A stretch of 64,000 nucleotides of DNA. Origin: VRUE01 sp036266075 (GTDB lineage Bacteria > Actinomycetota > Thermoleophilia > Solirubrobacterales > 70-9). Location: the NCBI GenBank assembly GCA_036266075.1, contig DATANV010000038.1:1-64000 (forward strand), written 5' to 3'. Below, piece after piece: positions 52,834 through 60,260 of the stretch. The position numbers and the translations under genes were made by a program. The number at the start of each line of letters is the position of its first letter. The first letter of the stretch is position 1. Below the pieces are notes generated by a model. The model made no database searches, had not been told where the DNA came from, and saw only the letters and a list, made by a program, of their open reading frames with translations.

Positions 52834-53364
52834 GTGATCTCCTATTCCATGAGCCTGTCGGCCGACGGCTACATCGCCGGACCCGACGGAAGCTTCGACT
52901 GGGCGACGCCCAGCCAGGAGCTGCACTGGTTCCACAACGAACGGGTCGCCGCGATCGACGTCCAACTGCTCGGCCGGCGCCTCTACAAGACGATGCTCGT
53001 GTGGGACACCGAGGAGTTCTCCGACCCCGCGATGGCGGAGTTCGCCGAGATCTGGCGCCCGCTCGAGAAGATCGTGTTCTCGACCACGGTGACGAGCGTC
53101 GAGGGCAGCAACCGCCTGGCCACGGGAGCGCTCGAGGAGGAGATCGCCGCGCTTGGGGACCGGAGGATCGCGGTCGGCGGCGCCGGCCTTGCGGCGGAAT
53201 GCATGCGGCGCGGGCTGATCGACGAGTTCGAGTTGTTCGTCGTCCCGATCGTGGTCGGTGGCGGCACGCCGTACTTCCCGCCGGACGTGCACATCGACCT
53301 CGAGCTGGTCGAGACCCGCACGTTCGGCGCGACCGTGTACTTGCACTACCGCCGGCGCGGCTAG
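52834..53364 (+). CDS. RibD-C/dihydrofolate-reductase-like family protein
   Basis: The 176-residue protein begins ISYSMSLSADGYIAGPDGSFDW, with YKTMLVWDT in the middle and RIAVGGAGLAAECMRRGLIDEF and FVVPIVVGGGTPYFP at the end, the usual YyaP/RibD-C pattern of NADPH-binding reductases. GTG start; the substrate is unknown. Confidence 0.85.
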   Translation: MISYSMSLSADGYIAGPDGSFDWATPSQELHWFHNERVAAIDVQLLGRRLYKTMLVWDTEEFSDPAMAEFAEIWRPLEKIVFSTTVTSVEGSNRLATGALEEEIAALGDRRIAVGGAGLAAECMRRGLIDEFELFVVPIVVGGGTPYFPPDVHIDLELVETRTFGATVYLHYRRRG

Positions 53365-53420
53365 AGGGTCAACTAGCCGCAGCACGCGCTGGCCGCGTTG
53401 GGGTTCGAGCGCCGCCGGCT

Positions 53421-53428
53421 GGGGCAAC
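53421..53428. repeat. Single GGGGCAAC element end truncating a reductase gene
   Basis: CTGGGGCAACAAATGG at 53419-53434 matches 52509-52524 and lies exactly where the minus-strand RibD-C-like frame (53436-53501) stops resembling its family. It appears to mark an element boundary. Confidence 0.5.
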
Positions 53429-53435
53429 AAATGGC

Positions 53436-53501
53436 CCAGTCGCCGATTGGGTCTATGACGCCGTCGACGGTGGCCTGCGTGGTCGCGATCAGCTTTCCCA
53501 T
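53436..53501 (-). pseudogene. N-terminal fragment of a RibD-C/DHFR-like protein
   Basis: From ATG 53501 with AAGGAGG upstream on the minus strand, the frame reads MGKLIATTQATVDGVIDPIG then DW and breaks into the GGGGCAAC element end. The rest of the gene is absent. Confidence 0.6.
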
Positions 53502-53629
53502 CTCGATCCTCCTTCCGTCACGAGGACCCCTCTGAACCCTTCTACCCATGTGACGAACGGAGATGCGCGGATTCGACGTTTCGGATCCTTGTTGCGCGAG
53601 CCCTCATCGCGCTGCCGGAAGTGGCGGCG

Positions 53630-53672
53630 AACCTGGGCGAGCTCCAAGAGTTCCCACGGGCAAGCGGCCAGG
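53630..53672 (+). pseudogene. Possible ParE toxin remnant beside att copy 5
   Basis: ANLGELQEFPRASGQ resembles the LLILEEFPRAGKQ helix of the intact toxin (49397-49693). The DNA match is short (GAGTTCCCACG), so this is tentative; its position just before att copy 5 mirrors the decayed unit at 48497-48720. Confidence 0.35.
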
Positions 53673-53705
53673 CGTCCCAGTTGGCGCGGTCGCTTGACTT
53701 GGCAC

Positions 53706-53753
53706 GGGCTCATAACCCGAGCTCGCGGTTCGAATCCCGTTCCGGCTATTTCA
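53706..53753. repeat. att copy 5: degenerate partial tRNA-fMet 3' half, right end of island
   Basis: GGGCTCATAACCCGAGCTCG, then GCGGTTCGAATCCCG and TTCCGGCTATTTCA. The flank CTATTTCATAAAAGCCCTGC matches the flank of copy 3 (CTATTTCACGAAAGCCTCGC). After it the sequence enters the secreted-protein region. Confidence 0.85.
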
Positions 53754-53923
53754 TAAAAGCCCTGCAAATGCGAGTTTCTTCTTTCGGGCAGGGATCTGGC
53801 TTCGCCCTCGCGTCAGATTCAACTGAAAGTCCGGCAGCGGATCGACTGTCGGGGAGGCGGTTACAATTTCGTACATTGGGATACTCGAGCGTTTACCGTC
53901 GGCCGGAAGGGGGGTCTGGTTCG

Positions 53924-56900
53924 ATGCACTGGAAGGAGAGAGCGCTTCGACTGGGGGCTGCCTTCGGAGGGCGCGCCGCTGGCGTGTGCGCGGTCTACTG
54001 CGCTGTTCTCGGCCCCTGCCTGCCCGCGCAGGCGGCCGTCACGCGCACGGGCACTCTCCAAGCGACCGTGGCCGAGAACCTGCGGACCGGCCAGTCCACC
54101 ACGCGGTACACGCTGAAGTCCGGGCGAGAGGGGACCGTGGTGGTGCCGACTGAGCTGGCGGCGCAGCCGGGGGACCGGGTCGTGGTCACGGGAAGCGTGC
54201 GTGACGATCGGCTGGTCGGCGCGGTCGAGGCGATCGGCGGTGCGAGCCCGCAGGTGGCGGTCGCACCGGGTCCCCGCAAGACCGCCGTCCTCCTGCTCAG
54301 ACTTCCCGGCGATCCCGCCAACCCCTGGTCGGCAGAGGAAACTCGCTCCAAGGTCTTCACCGGCGCCGACTCCGTCGACGCCTTCTACCGGGAGGAGTCC
54401 TACGAAAGAATCTCCCTGACCGGCAAGCTGCGAGCGGATGGAGACGTGTTCGGCTGGTTCACGCTCGACACGCCCGCGACCGGCTGTCCGTACCGAACAT
54501 GGAGGAGCGAAGCCGACGACGCCGCGGTCGCCGCCGGGGTCGACCTCAGCGGCTACGACCACCTCATCTTCGCGTTTCCCCATCGGGGCAGCTGTTCTTG
54601 GCTCGGCATCGCAGGGGTCGCTCTCGGCGGGGTGATGATCAACGGAAACCAGGGTGTTCAGGTGATCGCCCATGAGCTGGGCCATACCCTCGGTCTCGAG
54701 CACGCGGGAAGCTGGACCTGCACGTCCGGCGGGGTCAGGGTCCAGATCAGCGATACGTGCACGATGACCCAGTACGGGGATCCCTTCGACGTGATGGGCA
54801 ACATCGCCACGCGCCACAACAACGGCCGGGGTCTCGAGGAGCTCGGGTTCCTCGCTCCCGAAAACGTCAAAACGATCAATGCCTCGGGCGTCTACTCGCT
54901 GCACTCCGCGCTTCACCCCACGACCGAGCCGACGGTGTTGCGAATTCGTCGGGATGTCGCCTTTGGCGAAACCTCCTACTACTACCTGGAGATCAGGGAG
55001 CACGGCGGCCTTTTCGAGAACGTCAACGACGCCACCACCACCGGCGTCTCGATCCGGGTCATCGGGGCGAGCTACTCGCCGGAGACGCTGCTGATCGATG
55101 CCAACCCGGCAACCGCGACGTTCCAGGACGCGCCACTTGGGGTGGGACAGACCTTCGACGGCGGGCCGGTGCGGATCACGACCCAGTCAGCGGCCGGAGG
55201 AAGCGCGACGGTGTCGGTCGACCTCGACGAAGAGCCGCCCACCGCCCCGACCGGCCTGACGGCGACCGCGGAGTTCGGCGGCGTGCGCCTGAATTGGGGT
55301 CCCAGTAGCGACGACTATGGCGTCGACCGCTACGTCGTCTTCCGGGATGGAAGCGAGACGGGGGCCACCATGGGCACCGAATTCTTTGACTCTGCACCTC
55401 TCGGCGAACACTCCTACGTCGTCTACGCGGAGGACGAAGTCGGGAACCGGAGCGCCCCCTCAGCGTCTGTATCGGCGACGGTCGTGCCCGACGAAGAGCC
55501 GCCGACCCCCCCGACCGAGCTCACCGCAACCGCGGGGGCCGAAGGAGTGTGGCTGGAATGGGAAAAAAGCGCCGACAACTATGGCGTCTACCGCTACTTC
55601 GTCTTCCGCGACGGCAGCGAAATCGGCAACACGGCAAGCACCGAATTCGTCGATTCCTTCACCTCCGCCGGCGAACACACCTACGTCGTCTACGCGGAGG
55701 ACGTGGCCCAAAACAGGAGCGATGCCTCCGAGTCCGCGGCGGCGACGCTTGCCGCGAGGGAGGGACCCGAATGCGTGAGCGGTTCCTGCACGGTCAGCTT
55801 CTGGCACTCGGGTGCCCCGGTGACTTGGACCGTGCCGCCGGGCGTCGGCGAAGCCCGCTTCAAAGTCGAAGGCGCCCAGGGCGGCGATGACGACTCGCCC
55901 TCAGCCGGGGGGGCTCGGGTGGTGGCGACTCTTGCGCCGTTGACGGCCGGGAAAGCCACAACCGTAAGTGTCGGTGGGGTTGGCATGCCTTACGCCGAGG
56001 GGGGCGCGGGGGGCTTCGGAGGAGGAGGGGACGGCACGCTCGGCGGGGGCGGTGGTGGCTTCAGCTCGGTAAGGCTCGGCTCGACGCTGCAGCTGCTCGC
56101 CGCTGGCGGTGGTGGCGGGGGGCTCAGTGGCTTCAACGCGATCACCGAAGCGAAACCCGCCGGGGGCGGGGGCGGGGGCGGGGCGGATTTAGACCCGTCC
56201 GGGGTTTCAGGTGTCGCCACGGAAGCGCTTGGAGCGACGCTGGCCGGAGGCGTCGGCGGCGGACCCGGCAACGAAGGCGGAGGCGGAGGCGAGGCGACCG
56301 GAGCGAGCTCCTGCCCAGGCGGCGTCCTCGCCGGTGGGCCGGGGGCAGGGGGCAGCAGCCTCGCTGGCGGCGGCGGCGCCCCGGGGGCGGGTGGCGGCGG
56401 TGGCGGCGGCTACGTCGGCGGCGGGCAGGGCGGCGGCGGGGCCGGTGACGCATGTGGGGACACGGCGGGCTCGGGAGGAGGCGGCGGAGGTTCCAGCTTC
56501 GCCGCCGGTGGTGTTTCGGCAACGTTCGCCGGCGGCGTACGGAGCGGCTACGGGTTGGTGAAGGTCACCTACAAAAGCCCGGTCGTCGCTGCCGATCACA
56601 GCTACACGACGCTGCCCGGTCAAGAGCTGGTCGTGCCCGCCTCCGAAGGCCTGCTGTCAGGCGCCTCCGGCCCGGATGCAGTTCCTCCCACGGCGAGCCT
56701 GTTCGTGCCCGCCTTCAACGGCTCGGCGACGGTGGACGGCGATGGGTCGTTCACCTACATGCCACCCTCGGGCTACGCCGGCGGCGACTTCTTTGCCTAT
56801 CGGGCGACCGACCTCTCGGGCGACTACGCGACCGCCGGCGTGGCCTTGACGGTCGCGGACCCACCGTCGGCGTCGATCTCGGCTCCGGCGGCTGGTGGCA

Positions 56901-57577
56901 CCTATGAAGTCGGGCAATCGGTGCCGACCCACTTTTCCTGCATCGAGGGGGCCGGCGGGCCTGGCCTTTCCTCTTGCAAAGACTCCAACGGGAGCAAAGC
57001 CGTGAGCGTCGGCGCTGGCCACCTCGGTACCTCGACCGTGGGGAGCCATACCTACACCGTGACCGCTCTCTCAACGGATGGCCTGACGGACAGCGAGTCG
57101 ATCGACTACACGGTCGTCCCGGCATCGCAGCCACCTAACGAACCCGAAGAGCCACCTAATGAACCCAAAAAGCCGCGGGATGGCCCCAAAGAGCCGCCTC
57201 GGGAACCCATAGAGCTGCCTCGCGAGGTCGAGCTCTCACTCGGGGTCGAGGGCAAGTCGCTGCGCAAGTTGCTTCGGAGCGGGAAACTCGTCGTCGCGAC
57301 GAAGGCCAGCGAGGCGGCGAAGGTGGCGCTGGTCGGCAGGGCGATGCTCGGGATTCGCGTCCGTCGCAACGTGCAGACGAAGCTCGTCGCGGTGTTCGCG
57401 AGGAAGACGGTGACCTTCGCCGGCCCGGGCGAGAGGGAGGTAACGCTCGTGCTGTCGCGGGAGGGGCACGAGGCGCTTCGGGGTCTGTCCGCGCTGAGGC
57501 TCGCGATCGCCGGCACGGCGACTACCGAGGCGGGCGAGGCCGCAAGCAGGACGGTCGCGGTGACCCTGACGCGGTAA
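53924..57577 (+). CDS. Secreted zinc metalloprotease with FN3, glycine-rich and Ig-like modules
   Basis: From ATG 53924 the product is 1217 residues. A signal peptide covers about 1-38. A gametolysin-like (M11-type) protease domain holds HELGHTLGLEH at 250-260 and the Met-turn-like DPFDVMGN. Two FN3-like repeats start near 435 and 530 (TAPTGLTATAEFGG, TPPTELTATAGAEG). Residues about 630-885 are a glycine-rich domain (GGGGGGGG runs), followed by Ig/VCBS-like domains (YTTLPGQELVVPASEG), a Pro/Glu repeat (NEPEEPPNEPKKP) and a small C-terminal domain. It should act outside the cell. Confidence 0.82.
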   Translation: MHWKERALRLGAAFGGRAAGVCAVYCAVLGPCLPAQAAVTRTGTLQATVAENLRTGQSTTRYTLKSGREGTVVVPTELAAQPGDRVVVTGSVRDDRLVGAVEAIGGASPQVAVAPGPRKTAVLLLRLPGDPANPWSAEETRSKVFTGADSVDAFYREESYERISLTGKLRADGDVFGWFTLDTPATGCPYRTWRSEADDAAVAAGVDLSGYDHLIFAFPHRGSCSWLGIAGVALGGVMINGNQGVQVIAHELGHTLGLEHAGSWTCTSGGVRVQISDTCTMTQYGDPFDVMGNIATRHNNGRGLEELGFLAPENVKTINASGVYSLHSALHPTTEPTVLRIRRDVAFGETSYYYLEIREHGGLFENVNDATTTGVSIRVIGASYSPETLLIDANPATATFQDAPLGVGQTFDGGPVRITTQSAAGGSATVSVDLDEEPPTAPTGLTATAEFGGVRLNWGPSSDDYGVDRYVVFRDGSETGATMGTEFFDSAPLGEHSYVVYAEDEVGNRSAPSASVSATVVPDEEPPTPPTELTATAGAEGVWLEWEKSADNYGVYRYFVFRDGSEIGNTASTEFVDSFTSAGEHTYVVYAEDVAQNRSDASESAAATLAAREGPECVSGSCTVSFWHSGAPVTWTVPPGVGEARFKVEGAQGGDDDSPSAGGARVVATLAPLTAGKATTVSVGGVGMPYAEGGAGGFGGGGDGTLGGGGGGFSSVRLGSTLQLLAAGGGGGGLSGFNAITEAKPAGGGGGGGADLDPSGVSGVATEALGATLAGGVGGGPGNEGGGGGEATGASSCPGGVLAGGPGAGGSSLAGGGGAPGAGGGGGGGYVGGGQGGGGAGDACGDTAGSGGGGGGSSFAAGGVSATFAGGVRSGYGLVKVTYKSPVVAADHSYTTLPGQELVVPASEGLLSGASGPDAVPPTASLFVPAFNGSATVDGDGSFTYMPPSGYAGGDFFAYRATDLSGDYATAGVALTVADPPSASISAPAAGGTYEVGQSVPTHFSCIEGAGGPGLSSCKDSNGSKAVSVGAGHLGTSTVGSHTYTVTALSTDGLTDSESIDYTVVPASQPPNEPEEPPNEPKKPRDGPKEPPREPIELPREVELSLGVEGKSLRKLLRSGKLVVATKASEAAKVALVGRAMLGIRVRRNVQTKLVAVFARKTVTFAGPGEREVTLVLSREGHEALRGLSALRLAIAGTATTEAGEAASRTVAVTLTR

Positions 57578-57669
57578 GTTAGGCTACCTCTTTCGGTACG
57601 GCGCAGTGCCAGCTGATGGGAAAGCAACCGCAGCGCGGCGTGGCAGGAAGAGGGGAGGTGCGAACTCGA

Positions 57670-58767
57670 ATGGGTGCAAGTCAGCGATCGTCCACCGCTG
57701 CGCTGGGGGTGAGGAGGACCGTGGGTCGGCTGGCGATGGTCGGTTTTGCAGCTGCGGCAGTGCTGATCGCCGGGGCGACTGCGGCGCAGGCGAAGCCGGG
57801 CCACCGCGTGGGCTTCGACATACGGCCGGCCAACACCTCTGGATCCGTTGATCTGGGGAAGCGTGGTGACTATCGGATTGGCCTCTCGATGCCCACCGAT
57901 CGGGTCGCGATCTTCTATGTAAGTGGGAGCAAGGTGAAAGGCGATAGGGGCGGCTTTTTTTCCAACGCCTATGCCGTGCATAACCGGCGGTCGCTGACGC
58001 GCGGGGCGATTCGAGCGCGGCTCGGTTCGCTGGGAACCATCTCCCTGCGCTTCCGGCCAAATGGGCGAGTGCGCAAGCGCAGACCGCAGCAGGGCTGCGA
58101 GGGGCGACCGTCGATCACCGAATACGGGAGGTTCGTCGGCCGTGCCACGTTCCATGGCGAAAGCGGCTACCTCCACTTCTCGCTCCCGGGGGGCGCTGGA
58201 GACATCACCCGCTCGTTTCGTCTCAGCTGCGAGGAGGACGAGCCGTTCGATCTGACTCGGGGTTCGCTGCGGGCATATGTGGCGCCCGGTTCCTTCTTCG
58301 CCACTCGGGGCGACATCGCCCTCCTCTACGCAACCACTCACAACCACGGGCGTTACGTCGGGATTACGGCGGGGCACCAGGAGGAGTCGCCACCTGGGGC
58401 GGTGGTCAGGATCGGGATTTTGGAATCGAAGGAAGCGATGGCGATCGGGCGCTATTCCTTTGTCCTAGGACCTCCCGGAACGCTGCGAACCAGTTTGCCC
58501 GGCGTGCACCCGGCCAACGCGACGCTGGCACCGCCGGCGCCCTTCTTCGGCAAAGCCACCTACCGAGAGGAGCCCGCGGATGCGCGAAGCTGGACCGGTA
58601 CCCTCGGCATCAATCTCCTCGGGCTGAAGCTGCCGCTCGTCGGCTCCAGATTTCACACTCGTCTCTGTGTCCTCAACCCACTGAAAACGCGGGACGGCTG
58701 CGACTTCTTCAAGGCAGAACCGCCGCTCTACGGGAGGCCGGCGCGTCTGGGGACGATCCTCCGATGA
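57670..58767 (+). CDS. Secreted protein of unknown function, paralogue A
   Basis: From ATG 57670 the product is 365 residues with a signal peptide (about 15-45, VGFAAAAVLIAGATAAQA). The mature protein contains GSLGTISLRFRPNGRVRKR, which recurs in the next gene, and pairs of Cys. No named family recognised. GGGAGGTG lies 9 bases upstream of this ATG; a longer frame starts at 57616. Confidence 0.75.
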   Translation: MGASQRSSTAALGVRRTVGRLAMVGFAAAAVLIAGATAAQAKPGHRVGFDIRPANTSGSVDLGKRGDYRIGLSMPTDRVAIFYVSGSKVKGDRGGFFSNAYAVHNRRSLTRGAIRARLGSLGTISLRFRPNGRVRKRRPQQGCEGRPSITEYGRFVGRATFHGESGYLHFSLPGGAGDITRSFRLSCEEDEPFDLTRGSLRAYVAPGSFFATRGDIALLYATTHNHGRYVGITAGHQEESPPGAVVRIGILESKEAMAIGRYSFVLGPPGTLRTSLPGVHPANATLAPPAPFFGKATYREEPADARSWTGTLGINLLGLKLPLVGSRFHTRLCVLNPLKTRDGCDFFKAEPPLYGRPARLGTILR

Positions 58768-59690
58768 GATTGCGCTGCGTTGCGGCGGCGGCGCTCGCCC
58801 TTGCCTGCCTTCCCGAGGGCGCCGGTGCCGCAGTCGGGCATGACTGGCCTGGCAGGCAGCTGACCCGCATCGAACTCGAGGGCTCCAACGGTTACTCGAT
58901 TCTCATCTCCTCGGATCGCAAGCAGCACCTGCTCCTGCAGACGACGAAAGAGGGGTTCACCACCGAATACCGGACGCGCGACGCTCTTGCCGGTCCTTAC
59001 CGGACGAAGGCAACGCTGCCCGGCTTGGGCTCGATCTCGGTCCGGTTTCATCCCCATGGGCCGGCTCGCCGTCCCCCGGCATTTGCCGGCTGCGTGGGGC
59101 CACGGCCGACCGTGCGGAAGGGAGTTGTCCGCGGAGCCATCAGGTTCGTCGGCGAGCGGGATTACACCCAGGCCGTGACGCATGAAGCACCCGCTGAAAT
59201 CGAAGAATGGAAGAGCCAGCGCTGCCGCGGCGGCGCGAATCCCGAACAAGACGGCCCGAATCTCGAAGAATGGACCAGCAAGTTCTCGGCCTGGAGGCCG
59301 GGGATCGAATTCCTCGCGCGGAAATACCGGCCCGGCGCGCTCGAAGGCGGCAGCCGGGTCCTCTATTTGGCAGAAACGGCCGAAGCGGCTTCTGAGTTCG
59401 CCTCCTTCGTCATCTACAGGCGCGCCACGGTCCTCGCCCCTACCCTCACCTTCGCCGACGCTCACCCAGAACACACGATCATCTCTCCGCCCCCGCCGTT
59501 CGCCGGCACCGGCACCTTCGTTCGCACCCCCGAATCCGTCTTCGCCTGGGAAGGCGATCTGTCGATTCAGTTCCCGGGCACCGACCCCCTTCCGCTGACT
59601 GGCCCTCACTTCGAGCTTGACTATTGCCTGCGGGAAATGGGTTGCATTCGCCAGCGGCTCCCTCCCGGGGATTATTTTCAGTCGCGCTGA
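58764..59690 (+). CDS. Secreted protein of unknown function, paralogue B
   Basis: The 308-residue protein has a signal peptide (MRLRCVAAAALALACLPEGAGA) and shares GLGSISVRFHPHGPARR, the GCVGPRP Cys region and the ending with paired Cys (DYCLREMGC) with paralogue A. It overlaps that gene by four bases, so the two are made together. Codon choice switches to GAA-rich between about 59200 and 59300. Confidence 0.75.
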   Translation: MRLRCVAAAALALACLPEGAGAAVGHDWPGRQLTRIELEGSNGYSILISSDRKQHLLLQTTKEGFTTEYRTRDALAGPYRTKATLPGLGSISVRFHPHGPARRPPAFAGCVGPRPTVRKGVVRGAIRFVGERDYTQAVTHEAPAEIEEWKSQRCRGGANPEQDGPNLEEWTSKFSAWRPGIEFLARKYRPGALEGGSRVLYLAETAEAASEFASFVIYRRATVLAPTLTFADAHPEHTIISPPPPFAGTGTFVRTPESVFAWEGDLSIQFPGTDPLPLTGPHFELDYCLREMGCIRQRLPPGDYFQSR

Positions 59691-60198
59691 CCCCCTTGTC
59701 GCAGCGCCGAGAGCATCGCCTGCAACGGACCCGCGAGCCGCAGCTCTTGCTCGCAGGAGGCGAGGCGCCGCAGCTGCAGCCTGTCGATGACGGCGACGAG
59801 CATCGGCGCCAGCTCCACGGCGTCGCCGCTCCGCCTCCCCCGAGACCCTTGCGACCGACTAGCTCGAGGGTCGCACGGATGGATTCGGGATCGGGGGTCT
59901 TGCTGGGCGGTGCGGCTGCCCACGATTGGCCCGAGCGCGAGCGCGGGCTTGGCGCCGGCGTACCGGATCTGCGGCGCCAGGTATTGCCGACCGTGTGGCG
60001 CTGGCCGAGATCGAAGCTGCCATACGCAGAGGGAGACCGCGAGGAAACGCTGGAGATGGCCTAGGGGACGCGGATCGAGGGATATCGCGAAGTGCTGGGA
60101 GGGGGAGCGCTCGCTGCTCGGCCATTGCGCAGGGCCTCCGGTCGTCAGGACCCTTTCTCGACGAGGCCTGCCCCCGGACCGGCGGGGTGCATAAGAAG
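59691..60198. other. Non-coding or decayed 508-base region
   Basis: The minus strand has coding-like pieces in two frames (PESIRATLELVGRKGLGG near 59880-59830, then GDAVELAPMLVAVIDRLQLRRL near 59815-59750), which suggests a decayed gene I cannot name. Nothing on the plus strand has support. Confidence 0.4.
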
Positions 60199-60226
60199 GG
60201 GTTTTTCTCAAATTTGAGAGAAACCC
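60199..60226. promoter_or_regulatory. 28-bp operator-like palindrome upstream of the 916-residue protein gene
   Basis: GGGTTTTTCTCAAATTTGAGAGAAACCC is a palindrome with one mismatched pair, centred between 60212 and 60213. Its AT-rich centre is striking in this GC-rich sequence. It lies 35 bases before the ATG at 60261, where a repressor dimer could block transcription; a hairpin role is possible too. Confidence 0.6.
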
Positions 60227-60260
60227 TGGTTGGCCCGCGGTGGCCCTCTAAGTTGCGCCG

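Noticed and set aside
55985..56510. Repeat array or CRISPR-like structure
   Set aside because: It is a glycine-rich coding region with irregular GGC/GGG codons, not spaced identical repeats. No CRISPR array or cas gene was seen in the window.
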